Source of the DNA: Poteriospumella lacustris
Taxonomy: Eukaryota > Sar > Chrysophyceae > Chromulinales > Dinobryaceae
Length of the DNA: 36,915 bases
Direction of reading: 5' to 3'
NCBI GenBank assembly: GCA_008000375.1
Contig: SMOI01000306.1
Span: 1 to 36,915 of the forward strand
This document shows, piece after piece, positions 1 through 10,295 of this stretch (the first letter of the stretch is position 1; every line of letters begins with the position of its first letter). Made by a program: the position numbers and the translations under genes. A model generated the notes under the pieces. It was not told the origin of the DNA. It saw only the letters and a list, made by a program, of their open reading frames with translations, and searched no databases.

Positions 1-447
1 ACCGACGGCGACGTCGAAACGGGCGAACCCACCGACGGCGAAACGGACGCAACCGGTACCATCGACGGCTTCGAGCTGGGCACCGACGTGGGCTCACCCG
101 ATGGCTTCGAGCTGGGCACCGACGTGGGCTCACCCGATGGCTTCGAGCTGGGCACCGACGTGGGCTCACCCGATGGCTTCGAGCTGGGCACCGACGTGGG
201 CTCACCCGATGGCTTCGAGCTGGGCACCGACGTGGGCTCACCCGATGGCTTCGAGCTGGGTACGGACGTTGGGGATATTGTCGATGTCATAGTTGTTGCC
301 AGAGTTGAAGGCGGGAAGGTTGGGTGCATGGATGGTGTTGACGTTCGTGTGTATGAGGGGGCGATGGTGGGTTTGTATGTTCCTGATGGTGCTCTTGATG
401 GCCTTCTTGTTGGTCCAGATGGTGCCATTGTCGCTGCATCTGCATGA
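1..447 (+). CDS. 3' end of a repeat-rich hypothetical protein
   Basis: Frame 1 is open from the first base to a TGA at 445-447, so this is the C-terminal part of a longer protein that begins outside the window. It reads an acidic Thr/Asp/Gly-rich stretch, then five and a half copies of a 12-residue unit (GFELGTDVGSPD) encoded by a 36-bp tandem repeat, then a Val/Gly/Asp-rich tail of about 60 residues with no cysteines after the first third. I recognise no domain. Low-complexity acidic repeats of this kind occur in secreted or cell-wall proteins, but nothing here shows a location. The repeat can also be read in other frames, so the coding frame rests on it being the only one open through both flanks. 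Copies of the same repeat lie at the opposite end of the window. Confidence 0.45.
   Translation, partial: TDGDVETGEPTDGETDATGTIDGFELGTDVGSPDGFELGTDVGSPDGFELGTDVGSPDGFELGTDVGSPDGFELGTDVGSPDGFELGTDVGDIVDVIVVARVEGGKVGCMDGVDVRVYEGAMVGLYVPDGALDGLLVGPDGAIVAASA
67..273 (+). repeat. 36-bp tandem repeat array, left end
   Basis: Five essentially identical 36-bp units start at 67, 103, 139, 175 and 211, followed by a diverging partial unit from 247. The unit length is a multiple of three, so the reading frame is kept. The near identity of the copies points to recent expansion or homogenisation. The same unit occurs in inverted orientation at 36813-36915. Confidence 0.97.
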
Positions 448-1425
448 CGTTTATGAATTGTACGTGGTTTCAGGACGATTAGACATGGAACTTACCGGCC
501 GGGACCGCCACCAATAGCGTGATTAATGCAAAAAATACAGTTGAAATCATGGGGAAAAGTCCATCGAGATAATTATGGCGAGATTGGCGATCTACTATTT
601 GGCCCTGGGGCAGCAAACGGCCGACTTGAAGATCGATCGTTGCGGGAAATGTGAAACGTCGACGCACTTCCGCCTGCCATCAGTCCAACCTTCGACGCTG
701 AACATCTGCCAACTCACTTTGCAGGAATGCCGCTCTTGCGCTACTAATGTTTCCCATTTTGGACGACTTTTGAAGTGGTGTTGGCAGCACAGAAAGAGAC
801 AAACTGAACCGTTGATGACGACTAGGTATCTTTACATGTGCACATACCAGTCTCTTACCTTTCCTCTCAGTTCTTCCACATCCTTTCGACTACGAACAGA
901 GTTTGCTTATCAACTCAAACATCTGTTAGAAGTGTCACGTGCATAGTAATGTGCTGAGACTGATTTTTGTCGTCTGATGAGGTGTGGTCATGACCGCAAC
1001 GGATAACCGCAACGGCTCTTGTCAAGTTGTAACTTCGTCATAAATGACCGTTATGAGATTATTGTCATGTAGTTACACGCAGCTTTTATTTCTCTACACT
1101 TGTTGCATGCAGCTGATCTGCTGGTTGTACTACCAAACCATAAATATTTCATTTGGAAACTCAAAGATTGAGCTCTGTTTGGAAACTGTGGGTGTGCACT
1201 TGCATATATACATGATGACGATGACACCGCCGAGGCGCGGAGATGAGGCGCAGCGGCGCAGAGGCGCGGTCTGTTGGTGGATCTCGAGAGCCTCACTCAG
1301 TTCGTGTTCGAAAGCGATGTCATCGGAAAGGAAAGAGTTGAACAAAGTGAGGACTACTTTCCCATTGGACAATTGACGAGAGCTCTGTTGCCGACTGAAC
1401 TTTCTTGGTGAAAAGTCGTGCATTT
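448..1425. other. intergenic, no supported gene
   Basis: This stretch is lower in GC than the coding regions. The longest ATG-started frame (575-946, +, 123 residues) contains two Cys-x2-Cys pairs but has unbiased codon use and no recognisable family, so it is not called. A short direct repeat (ACCGCAACGG twice, around 992-1015) is visible. The right part should hold the promoter and 5' UTR of the N-acetylglutamate synthase gene. Confidence 0.5.
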
Positions 1426-3140
1426 ATGTGGGCACCGATTTTCGTGGTTGTGCGAATCCTCGTCCTGCATCTCATTTCGTTGCCTACAAGCATTGGTTAT
1501 CGATTTATCCAACGTTCTCACGTTGTCAGTCGCAATCCACAAGTATCTGTTCATTCAGCGCAGCTGGGTCATCATGATGTAGATCCAAAATTCGCTGGGT
1601 CGTTGGAGGAGAACTCGTTCGAAATCCAGCGCAAGAATGTCGACAGAGAACTTCCAAGCGGCGCCCCCGAATCAACGTTCTCCGATCTCTTTCGTCATTG
1701 TGCTCCATACATCGCAATGCACCGCAACTCGGCGGTGGTGATTCATTTTCCGAGTCGCGTTTTCAGTGAGCCGACAGCGTTAAGAACGTTGATGGACGAC
1801 GTCGCAATCCTCCACCTACTTGGGCTCAAGCTCATCCTCGTGGCGGGCATTCGTGAGAAGGTGTTGGATCGTCTCTCTGCAGAGGGCTTGCAGCTGAGGC
1901 TGCATAAAGGCATGCAAGTCACCGACAGAAAGGTTCTCCAGTTCGTGAAGGAGGAGTCCGGCGTGGCACGCTTCGAGATCGAGTCGGCTCTGGCGAAGGC
2001 TTTCGGGGGAATGTTCACCCAGCGAAGTACCACCCTGGTTAGCGGCAACTCTTTCTATTCGGCGAAGCCGCTGGGTGTGCGAGATGGAGTTGATCTGCAG
2101 TCCACGGGCGAGGTACGTCGGGTCGAGACCGAGAACATTCGTAAACGTCTAGACGCAGGGGACATAGTTCTTCTGACCTCCGTTGCCCACTGTGCGTCGG
2201 GGGAAATCTTTTACGTTCCATCTGAAGGCTTAGCTGCCCAGTGCGCAATCGACATCAAAGCGTCAAAAGTTGTGTTTTACACAGAGGACCGCTTGGTCGA
2301 CCGCGCACTGCAGAAGTCTGTCCAGAGTCTTCAGATTTCCCACGCGAAGCAGCTTCTGAACGACTTTGGAATCCGCGAAGGTGATTACATTCGTTCTGAA
2401 GATGCCCAGGGTCCGCAATCGACTGTCGCTTCTTCATCGTTCGTCAATCTCCTCGCCAAGTAAGTCGCCGAGGCCCGTACCACGTACCACGTGCAGCGCA
2501 TTGATACTCATCTGCTGTCTCATACCGAAGATGCGTAGCGGCTGTGAATGGCGGAGTCACCAGAGCCCATCTGATACCGCCTTTGGCCGGGAGTCTTCTG
2601 GAGGAGTTGTTCACGAGAGACGGGTCTGGGGTTCTGATCTCGCGTGACGTGTATGAAGGAATTCGTGCCGCCCGCGACTCGGACATCGCGGCCATCCAGG
2701 AGATCCTCAAGCCTCTTGAGGTGGAGGGAGTGTTGGTGCCGCGAAGCCGCGAGGTCCTCGAGAAAGAGCTGAAGCACTGCCATGTCTTGGCCAGAGACGG
2801 CAGCGTGCTGGCCTGCGCCATGTTGATCCCTTACGAAGACTCGCAGGCTGAGATTGCGTGCCTCGCAGTGCACCCGTCCTTCCGCTGCGAAGGCCGTGGC
2901 GAGGTGTTGCTGGCGTACTTGGAGCGCGTGGCGCTCTCGATGGGGACGCGGTCGCTCTTCGTTCTGAGCACGCGCACAATGTTGTGGTTCGAAGAGCGAG
3001 GCTTCGTACCGGCCGACCCTTCGTCCCTCCCGCCCAGTCGCGAGTACAACGAGCGGCGCGCCTCGAAAGTGTACACCAAGCGCTTGGGGACGGAGCGGGA
3101 CGTATCTGCGGAGGAGCTGCTGTGGAATGTCTTTCGCTGA
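1426..3140 (+). CDS. NAGS: N-acetylglutamate synthase, bacterial ArgA type
   Basis: The protein acetylates glutamate with acetyl-CoA, the first step of arginine synthesis. Exons are 1426-2459 and 2531-3140, giving 547 residues. The 71-nt intron starts GTAAGT and ends AG at 2529-2530; splicing joins the amino-acid-kinase-like domain (roughly residues 80-320) to the GNAT acetyltransferase domain without a frame break. Across the junction the text continues as in ArgA, with ELFTRDGSG just downstream. The GNAT part has the ArgA hallmarks CLAVHPSFRCEGRGEVLL (acetyl-CoA loop), LFVLSTRT and WFEERGF. The N-terminus is a hydrophobic leader ending near SIGYRF, which suggests a signal peptide followed by a plastid transit region. 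The ATG at 1426 is the first in frame and begins just before that leader. Plants and algae have this bacterial-type enzyme in the plastid. Neighbouring Aha1 gene converges from the other strand. Confidence 0.93.
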
Positions 3141-3189
3141 CTTTTACAAAGTAAAACCAAGAAACTAAGTGTTGTGCGAGGCTCTAAAT

Positions 3190-3261
3190 TAAGGAGGGAG
3201 AAAAAGACAGAAAGAGACAGAGAGAAAGAGAGATGAAGAGAGTGGGCGAGGGTGAGAGAGA
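3190..3261. repeat. purine-rich (GA) tract between convergent genes
   Basis: About 70 nt composed almost only of A and G on the plus strand, with irregular AGAG and AAAGAG units. It lies between the convergent 3' ends of the N-acetylglutamate synthase and Aha1 genes. It could serve 3'-end formation or be simple-sequence drift; no specific site is evident. Confidence 0.7.
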
Positions 3262-3282
3262 AATGATCGGTGAGTCGCGTCG

Positions 3283-3849
3283 TTAAGGCCGGTATTCTCG
3301 GAATTGTGCCTCGAAATCGCGCATTTTTTGCACAATTCCGGTCTGAACCTTCGCTACCACAGCCTTTTGCACATCACGCGTGAGACCGGTCGTTTTCCAA
3401 GACGGAGTCAAGACGATGTCATCGAGTTGGTCGTTGATGGCTTCGCCGATGTCCACCGACAAAGAGACGGTGCTGCCGTTGTGATCAACGGAAGCCAAAA
3501 CAGAAAAGTCCCATTCGTACATGAACCTTGCGCGGCCCCGTACGTGAGTAATATTGGCATGGCCTTCAACTTTGGACGGTTCGGAAAAAGTGACTGAGCC
3601 ATCGCAAGCAGTGCCATCGAAGATCTCTCGAATTTTCCCCTTTCCCCACGCGGAACAGTCTCTCTCCTCCCAAGTTTGAGCGGCATTCCACGCAGATGCT
3701 TCATGAACAGTTCTTCCAGCTTCCGATGGCGATGCAGTGGCAGGACTGATGGGTTTTGGTGTTGTATCTCCGATAAGGGCCGCATCTTGGGGGCTCAAAG
3801 TTCGATGAAAATAGGGCAATTTAACGGGTTTTGGGTCGTTTCCAGACAT
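3283..3849 (-). CDS. Aha1 N-terminal-domain protein (Hsp90 ATPase activator)
   Basis: This 188-residue protein matches the N-terminal domain of Aha1, which binds the Hsp90 middle domain and stimulates its ATPase in the cytosol. The diagnostic stretch begins at about residue 50 with WNAAQTWEERDCSAWGKGK, the family's W-N-x-N-x-W-x-W-E-E-K/R-D pattern, followed by alternating strands (HANITHVRGRARFMYEWDF). The reading frame extends upstream, but the ATG at 3849 (MSGNDPKPVKLPYFHRTLSP) is preferred because upstream residues look like translated 5' UTR. The second Aha1 domain (AHSA1/SRPBCC type) is absent, so the protein is like yeast Hch1 in build. It is divergent from the thioredoxin gene and convergent with N-acetylglutamate synthase. 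Confidence 0.85.
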   Translation of the reverse strand: MSGNDPKPVKLPYFHRTLSPQDAALIGDTTPKPISPATASPSEAGRTVHEASAWNAAQTWEERDCSAWGKGKIREIFDGTACDGSVTFSEPSKVEGHANITHVRGRARFMYEWDFSVLASVDHNGSTVSLSVDIGEAINDQLDDIVLTPSWKTTGLTRDVQKAVVAKVQTGIVQKMRDFEAQFREYRP

Positions 3850-4167
3850 CTTATCTAAAGCCACACAATGAATAAGACAGAAAATGAGCGCGAGACGATC
3901 AATACACTCGTTTGTGGAGGTATTTTGGACGGCAATCGACGACTGCCGCTTCTTGTGCCGTCGTAGCGTCACTTCTAGAACTCGGCCTCGTCGTCGTCGC
4001 GCATCGACGTTTTTCCGCCTTTCCGTATTTTCGAACCCTCTTTTCGTTCGGAATCCGAAAGGACCCTGTTGATTGGGATTGATGTTCGTTTGATATTCTG
4101 ACGAGCTTCACGTTCACAACCACAAGCTACATCAAGGCTTCCATCGCATCTCCTGCTACTGTGAATC
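3850..4167. promoter_or_regulatory. shared divergent promoter region, Aha1 and thioredoxin
   Basis: These 318 nt separate the start codons of two outward-facing genes, so both promoters and 5' UTRs must lie here. I see no clear TATA box or repeated operator-like element. Confidence 0.45.
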
Positions 4168-4698
4168 ATGGCATCTCTGTGTATTTGTGGTTTCTGTATT
4201 CCGTACAGTGTGCTGTGGCCTGCGCTCCTGTTCGTTTTGAAGCAGATTTGGGACTTCATCCGTGGTGCGAAAAAGGAAGAAGCAAACGCTGACGTGGCAA
4301 AAGGAGACGAATCTGCGACAAAGGGCTCTGTGATGACGAAGTCAGAGTACTGTGGATATTTGGGAGACCTGAAGGGCATGGACCAGTATCAGGCTCTGAT
4401 ACGCAACTCTGAAAATACCGAGGCATTCTTCATTTTGAAGTTCACAGCCTCTTGGTGCAAACCATGTAAAGCCCTCGCACCTGTGTTTGAGAAGGTGGTG
4501 AATGAGCAGCAGGAAAATGTTTACGCGATCAGCGTCGATGTCGACGATTTCGATGAACTGGGAGCGAAATATCATGCCGTGCTGTTGCCCATGGTTGTCG
4601 CTCTACACCGCGGCGAGAAGGTGGAAGTATACCACGGAAAAGATGAAGCGGAACTTCGCAGCTTCGTGACTTCTCTTGTTTCGAAGAAGAAGAAGTAG
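4168..4698 (+). CDS. membrane-anchored thioredoxin-like protein
   Basis: The 176-residue, intronless protein has a Cys-rich hydrophobic N-terminus (residues 5-30, likely a signal anchor), a charged linker, and a thioredoxin fold from about residue 58. The redox motif WCKPC lies at 96-100, after FILKFTASW, and the cis-proline is Pro141 in LLPMVV, so disulfide exchange activity is plausible. The protein ends in SKKKK, a pattern that fits a dilysine ER-retrieval signal if the C-terminus faces the cytosol. Which side of the membrane the thioredoxin domain faces cannot be decided: a single N-terminal anchor with cytosolic C-terminus would place it in the cytosol. CKPC differs from the usual CGPC of cytosolic thioredoxins. 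Confidence 0.88.
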   Translation: MASLCICGFCIPYSVLWPALLFVLKQIWDFIRGAKKEEANADVAKGDESATKGSVMTKSEYCGYLGDLKGMDQYQALIRNSENTEAFFILKFTASWCKPCKALAPVFEKVVNEQQENVYAISVDVDDFDELGAKYHAVLLPMVVALHRGEKVEVYHGKDEAELRSFVTSLVSKKKK

Positions 4699-5341
4699 AT
4701 CCTCTCGATGCGCTGCTGTACATATCCCGCCCTCATTGTAGGTGTGTGCCTGAGCCTTCTCCGCGTCTCGCGATGGCCCTGTATCTGTCCATGTCGCGAC
4801 TGTATTGTAAAGGTCTGTATTATGTTCGTTTTGTCTCTGTAGTTGTCCGTGCCGTCTGGGCTCTGGCCTCCTGTAGATTAAGAAGAGTGTGACTGTGTGC
4901 GTTTCTCTGTTTTCTGACGAGTACCTGCAGCGGAGTAGCAACAATAGGGCGACGCCTCTGAGCGCTGCTGAAAGAGCATGTCTAACAGATGCGACGCTAC
5001 GCTTTGCGTACACAGTCAACGGCCTTTGTCTGATGAGTGAAAGAACCCAAACCACTCGTCAGTGCAAGCCAGCAGTCTTGCCGAAGTGCGAACACGTTTT
5101 TACAGTTGAAAACGCTGAAACTCAGGGCGTTCTTACCCCGATTGATATGGCGCGCTGCAGTCACTGCAGGAGTCTAAACTGCAGCACGGCAGAAGCACAC
5201 TACAGTGGCTGTACGCAACGGACCGTAACACCGTAACATGTAGCAGCACGGTGACACGATGACGACGAGATCATGCAGTCGACCGCTGCCCCTCGCTGAG
5301 GCGCTGAGGCCTGACTGATCGACTACCCCACACCGGTATGG

Positions 5342-5378
5342 GGTACTAGTAATGTTAGTACCAGTATACCAGTATACC
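5342..5378. repeat. perfect short hairpin followed by 8-bp direct repeat
   Basis: GGTACTA at 5342-5348 and TAGTACC at 5356-5362 form a perfect 7-bp stem with a 7-nt loop. Directly after it AGTATACC occurs twice (5363-5370 and 5371-5378), itself partly complementary to the sequence 5' of the stem. Function unknown; it is in intergenic DNA. Confidence 0.7.
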
Positions 5379-6550
5379 ACATAGTGCAGTAGTTATGCAA
5401 TGCATGGTGTCGCCCTCTGGCAGAACTCTTGGTGAACTTGTTGGTTCCTCCAGTCGTGGAAGCAACACGTGGAAGGTCGCCAAGGGAGATGTTGGGCGAC
5501 CTCAGATCTCTCTCAATATGTCTCGGGCGATTCGAGAGAAAGCAAAAGAAACATGAAGGGCGAGGCGCTTCTGACGGAGCAATGTGATGCTCTGGCGACT
5601 GGACATCGCAACTGGACAAGTTGAACTGACGCAGACGATCCGACTCCTGGATCTGTCCAATGGTTTCCGGTTCGCTTCTTCCTCTTGTCGACGCCAGCGG
5701 AGCGGGTGCAGGCGAGCCAGTGCACCTCCGGTCGTTTTCATCTTCATCAGTTCAGTGCGAGAAAGAAAGCCAAGGGGCCGTACAATCCTCGCGGACTGCC
5801 GAGGGTCTGTCGCTGAAGCCGAGTCCTGTTTGGGCGTAAATCGTCTCGCAGCGCAGTAGCACAGGCCAGAAATCGCATCGCTACCTCCAGGAACCTCAGC
5901 AGGCTGTTGAAGAGTTGCCGCGCACGTCACAATCCATCGATGCATCACGCGTCGCTAGTGTTTCGTCGGTTACAATTGCTCAACAGTCTGACTAGTGCTG
6001 CCTATGGAACACCTGTGCACAGGCCCGACGAGGCTCTGCATGCGGCGGCCGCTACGACTCTGTGTTCTGCCGCAGCGAGGCCTTGCTGCGGTTGGGATCC
6101 CCGACCCTCGCAACGCCGAGACGTGCACAGCGATGTGCTTGCAGCAAGCCGTGTGGACGCTGAACACGCCCCGCTTTCGAAGGTCAGTGGCCTACGGGTG
6201 CAACTCACAGCGCCCAACCCGTCTATGCCTGACCAACTCTACGGCAGCTCGTCGCAGGGCAGCGTTCGCTCGCCGGGCAACCGCCGTATGGATGATCACC
6301 ACGGCGGTTCTTCTCCTGAAGCAGCGCAGCGCCACTGGGCTGTGCTTCGCCACCGTTCGGTGTGCGTGCTGGTTCGGCGCCTCGTTGCCTTTCGCTCGCC
6401 GCAGCCTTCCGCAGCACAAGATTCGCTGCCTACAGCCCACGGCATTGCTGCGGCGAGAGGGCCGTCAGTGCCTCTACTCACGGCCGTCTGTAACTCGCGT
6501 CCGTTAATTTGATGTGCGGCGGTTAAGTGTGTGCGTTGTTCACGAAGGCA

Positions 6551-6840
6551 GCGGCGGTCTCGCCACAGGGTCGAAGACAGTAAATTCGTGCGACCAGTCA
6601 CAGCGGCCTCTGCAGTCCCATCGCGACTCGACGACCCGCGGCGGTTCTGACGCGAGCGCGGTGCGCAGCGGGTGACGCTTCTGCCGCCGAGGAGGTGCGG
6701 CAGAGGCATTGTCGCCGAGGACGATGGGCGCGCGCACATGCGCAACGAGGTGCAAGGGGAAGAAGCGACGAGGCGGACGACTGCGGCTAGACTAGTTACA
6801 GGAATTTACTGTCTACGACCCTGCGACGGGACCGCCGCGT
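6551..6840. repeat. imperfect inverted repeat (fold-back element candidate)
   Basis: The left arm, starting GCGGCGGTC at 6551, and the reverse complement of the right arm ending at 6840 align for about 45 bp with roughly eight mismatches. They share the exact 13-mer AGACAGTAAATTC (6575-6587) and CAGGGTCG. The arms enclose about 190 bp of GC-rich spacer. The mismatches are scattered, as in an old fold-back transposon or MITE, or a drifting hairpin RNA locus. No target-site duplication was evident by eye. Confidence 0.75.
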
Positions 6841-6850
6841 TCTACGCTAT

Positions 6851-6867
6851 GGGGGCGGGGGGGGGGG
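6851..6867 (+). repeat. G-run (five G, C, eleven G)
   Basis: A 17-nt run of G broken by one C lies about 130 nt downstream of the exportin-1 stop codon, and is C-rich on the transcribed exportin strand. It is a possible G-quadruplex former on the plus strand. Homopolymers are also typical places for sequencing length errors. Confidence 0.8.
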
Positions 6868-6993
6868 CAGAGAAGAGAGTCGAAGAGGAAAAACGAGCGG
6901 CGAGGCGTTTCGAGCAGCGGGGCCGCGGGTGGAAAAGGACGGGAACTGACTGATGCGGGCGCGAGGCGGAGGGACGGCGGTGGGCGGGGACGC

Positions 6994-9900
6994 TCAGAGG
7001 TCGGGATCGAAGTCCACGTCCTGCGGCCGGCGCAGCCCGGGCACCGAGGCCTGATACTCTTCCTCCGCGCGCAGTCGCGCGGATCGCTCCGCCTCGAGCT
7101 CCTCGAGGAACAAGTCCGAGTTGTCCTCGCCGGCGAACTCTTTCACCGCGATGAGGAAGTCGCGCAGGTGCTGCTTGAAGGCGTTGATGTCCAGGGCCAC
7201 GTTGAACAGGCCGTGCACGAAGACTGCGACGTTGTTGCGGCCGAGGTTCGGGAAGGCCTGCAGCAGAATCGTGGAAATATGGTCGCGCAGGAAGGCGCTG
7301 TTGTCCAGGCCGGCCTGCAGCGGCACCTGCAGCTGGTTGCGCGGCGCGAGGTGGCACAGATGCTGCAGGATCTCGGCCTGCAGCCGGAAGCCGGACTTGT
7401 GCAGGCGATCGGTGAGGACGGCGAGGATGTCTTGGATCAGCGACACGAGGAAGGTCGCGTAGAAGGACTGCGCCACGGACTGGTTGGAGACGACGTTCTC
7501 GAGCAGTTCTTTGAGGATCTCGAGGCCCGTTTCGGAGATGTTGCGCTCGGTGTGCTTCACGGCCCAGATGATGGACTCCACGACCATCTTCTGGTGCGGC
7601 GCGGGGATCGAGAACAGGCCGTAGAAGCAGTGCGCGTTCGCCTGTCGCAGGAAGGTGAAGAAGGCGCCGCGGTGCTCCGGGTGGTCCTCCATGTTCTTCG
7701 TGATGATCTCCAGCGTGCGCTCGAACACAGCGTCCATGATGCGCGGAATGTCCTTCGACACGAGGTCCTTCAGGGCGCCGATCGCCGCCGCGAAGAAGGA
7801 CAACACCTTCGCCTCTCGCGCCGCAGGGGGCGACTGCTGGTAGTCGCGCAGCACCTCGTCGAGGATGCCGGGCATGAACTGCGTCAGGAACAGCTCGTGG
7901 CCCGTCGCGCCCTGCTCGGCGTTTTCCGCACAGACCTCCACCGCGGCGGTGAGGACGTCGAGGATGTCGCCCTTCAGACCGCGTAGCAGCTTCACCTGCG
8001 CGTGGCGGACGGCGATCGGCCCCTGCGCGGCCACGGCCGCGACGACCTGTTCGCCGCAGAAGCGATACACGTTGAGCATGTCGCGGAAGAGCAGTCCCAA
8101 CTGGTGCAGGTACACGGCGCCGGCCGCGCTGCACACCTTCGCGTTGATCTTCAAAATGCGCGAGAGCTCTCGCAGCGTGTCGCTCTCCCGCAACGAGGCG
8201 GCCTGAGTGGCGGCCGCTCGCTGCATGTGGCCCTGCCACACGGCCGTGCTCGTCTCCATCAGGCGGAACACGACCTGGTCCCGCGGGAGGAAGATGGCGG
8301 GACCCTGGTCGGACAGCATCGTCGCGACGGACTCGTAGAAGGACTGGACCTGGTGCGGCTGCAGGTCGTTCGTGTGTCGCGTCAGGTCCGAGATGAGCGT
8401 CAGCACGAACGGCTGCGTGTCCTCCGGCTGCGGGGTCATGAACTTCCGCTTGCACTTCTGCGCGATCTTAAGGAAAGTGTCGCAGGCCATGTCCTGCACG
8501 CCCGGGTGTAGCTCGTGCATGAACTCGAACAGCTTGTTCACGACCGTCTTCAGGAACTTCCAGTGCGCGCGCAGGAACCGCGGGTACTGGCCGACGATGT
8601 ACATGATGTTGGAGGCCACCACCGCCTTGTTGTCCTTGCCGCGCTGATCCTCGCACAGGCGCAAGAGGTCCTTGATCACGCAGACGAGGAAGCGCTTCTC
8701 GTCGAGCTCGGTCATGGCCCCCGAGATGGAGCCGATCGCCCAGCAGAGCGTGTTCAGACCGTTCCACGTGAACATCCCGCCGGAGACTTGTTGCTCCAGC
8801 TTCTCCAGCATGATGGCCTCGGTGTCCTCGTAGTTGAGGTGCGTCAGATACACGAGCGCCTCGCGCATCGTTTTGTACTGCGCGATCACCTCCGTGTCCT
8901 TCGTCTGCTCGCGGACGATCTCGCCGTTCTCGTCCTCGACGATGATCACTTCCTCCGGCTTCGCCATTCGGTCGATCATGACGATGCGCAGGGCATGGAG
9001 AATGGTCCCCTCGTAGACCACGTGTTTGGCAGACGCGCGCGGAGCGCCGGGGAGGACGCTGTTGGGGGAGGTCTTGAGCGCCAGGTCGACGGTGTACAGG
9101 TCCTTCGCGAAGTGGTACCAGAACTCCAGACACGTCTTGAAGATCTCCTCGTCGTCCACCTCCGACACTTGGATCATGTACCGCAGCGCGTCAACCACCG
9201 TCGACTCGTTGGTCAGACTGCAGTCCGGCTGCTCGAACACGGGCAGAAACGACTTCAGAAACGTCCCGAGGAACAGGCCCAGTCGAGAGACGAACAGCTG
9301 CTCGTCGTCAGACCCATTTTCGTAGGCAGCTCTAAGGTTCACAGTGAGGGGAATGATGCCCTGCATCACGTTGATAAACAGGGCGAGGAACTGCGGCAGC
9401 ATCGTGCGATACGACTCGGAGAGGTCGGCCAGCTGTAGAGACGCGATCTCGACGAGGCAGTCGAGCGTGGCCGTTCTACACACAAAAATAGAGTAATCGA
9501 GAGGAGTGGCAAGGCAAGACAGACGCTGCACGCTTACCTGAAGTCCGGATTGGGAAGGAACACGTTCACCAGTCCCTGCAGCAGCGACGTTTCGAAAATG
9601 AAAACTGGCGGCATCCACGACAGAAAACGCTGCAGAGTTTGTAGAGTTGCGTTGATGAGAGACGCTTTCGACGATGCGCCAAGAACAAACTCGCAAAGCT
9701 GGTACACCAGAAAGAACTCGCCGTACATAGACTCCTTCATGGCCTTCATTTTGGCGGCGGTGAGTGACTCTTTCGAGAACTCGAACACGTCTTCCGATAA
9801 GAGTTTCAGGATCCGCATATTGTTCTCACAAAGGGATTCGGATGTTTTTGAAGATTCTACGAGATCGCTGATGAAGGTCGGCCAGTTGTGGGGCCAATCC

Positions 9901-10295
9901 TGCTTCAAAATTTGAACCAAGACCAAGTTGAGGTGATTGAGGAACGAGTGGTTGCGCTTCATGCTCTCATCACTGCTCGCCAAGCCCACGATCTTTGTGA
10001 TGATGTAGCTTCGGATACCGAAGCGATCATCTTCCGGGATGACTTTCCAATGAGTATTGATAGCCTCCGACAAAACCTGCAAGCCGAAGTACTGCGTCTC
10101 CTCCTTTTTGGAGGTTTCCAATATAGCATCTGCACGTTTCCACATGTCCGGATGATCCTTCATTCGAACTAGAAACTCATTTGCTGCAAGACGCTGAGGG
10201 TGGCTTCCATCCATTGCGATGGCCACAATCTGATCAAGCAACTCGCAGTCAAACGGCTGCGAGAAATTAAGCATGTGAGCAGCTGCAGCTTCCAT
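6994..10295 (-). CDS. XPO1: exportin-1 (CRM1), nuclear export receptor
   Basis: The protein carries leucine-rich NES cargo out of the nucleus with Ran-GTP. Two exons, 10295-9538 and 9475-6994, give 1079 residues, close to human CRM1 (1071). The 62-nt intron (GTAAGC to TAG) is placed where the family reads FLPNPDFR then TATLDCLVEIA. Homology is continuous: WPHNWPTFISDLVESSKTSE near residue 140, SRLGLFLGTFLKSF, RMAKPEEVIIVEDENGEIV, LCWAIGSISGAM, GKDNKAVVASNIMYIVGQYP, and EHLRDF-like C-terminal HLRDFLIAVKEFAGEDNSDL. The cysteine in LLRLCED (about residue 527) aligns with human Cys528, the leptomycin B target in the NES groove. The ATG at 10295 starts MEAAAAHMLNFSQPFD, matching the family N-terminus. 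The gene is head-to-head with the 2-oxoglutarate dehydrogenase E2 gene. Confidence 0.98.

Larger units (their letters stand above)
4699..6993. other. 2.3 kb intergenic stretch, no supported gene
   Basis: This is the longest stretch without a recognisable gene. Frames of 150-200 codons exist (for example 5907-6512 +) but they overlap each other on both strands, are Arg/Ala/Ser-rich in the manner of GC-rich noncoding DNA, and match no family. I found no tRNA T-loop consensus. The left part is moderate in GC and the right part high. Notable contents are a small hairpin at 5342-5362, an imperfect long inverted repeat at 6551-6840 and a G-run at 6851-6867. Non-coding RNA genes cannot be excluded by eye. 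Confidence 0.5.

Noticed and set aside
575-946. 123-residue frame with two Cys-x2-Cys pairs, possible zinc ribbon
   Set aside because: The spacing and flanking residues fit no zinc-ribbon family I know, codon use is unbiased, and the cysteines may be chance.
2544-3140. Separate GNAT acetyltransferase gene
   Set aside because: A 71-nt intron with good splice sites joins it in frame to the upstream amino-acid-kinase domain, reconstructing the ArgA order, so it is the second exon of one gene.
5907-6512. Possible 201-residue protein in the gene-free stretch
   Set aside because: Another frame (5995-6507) and two minus-strand frames are equally open here, composition is typical of GC-rich noncoding DNA, and no domain is seen.
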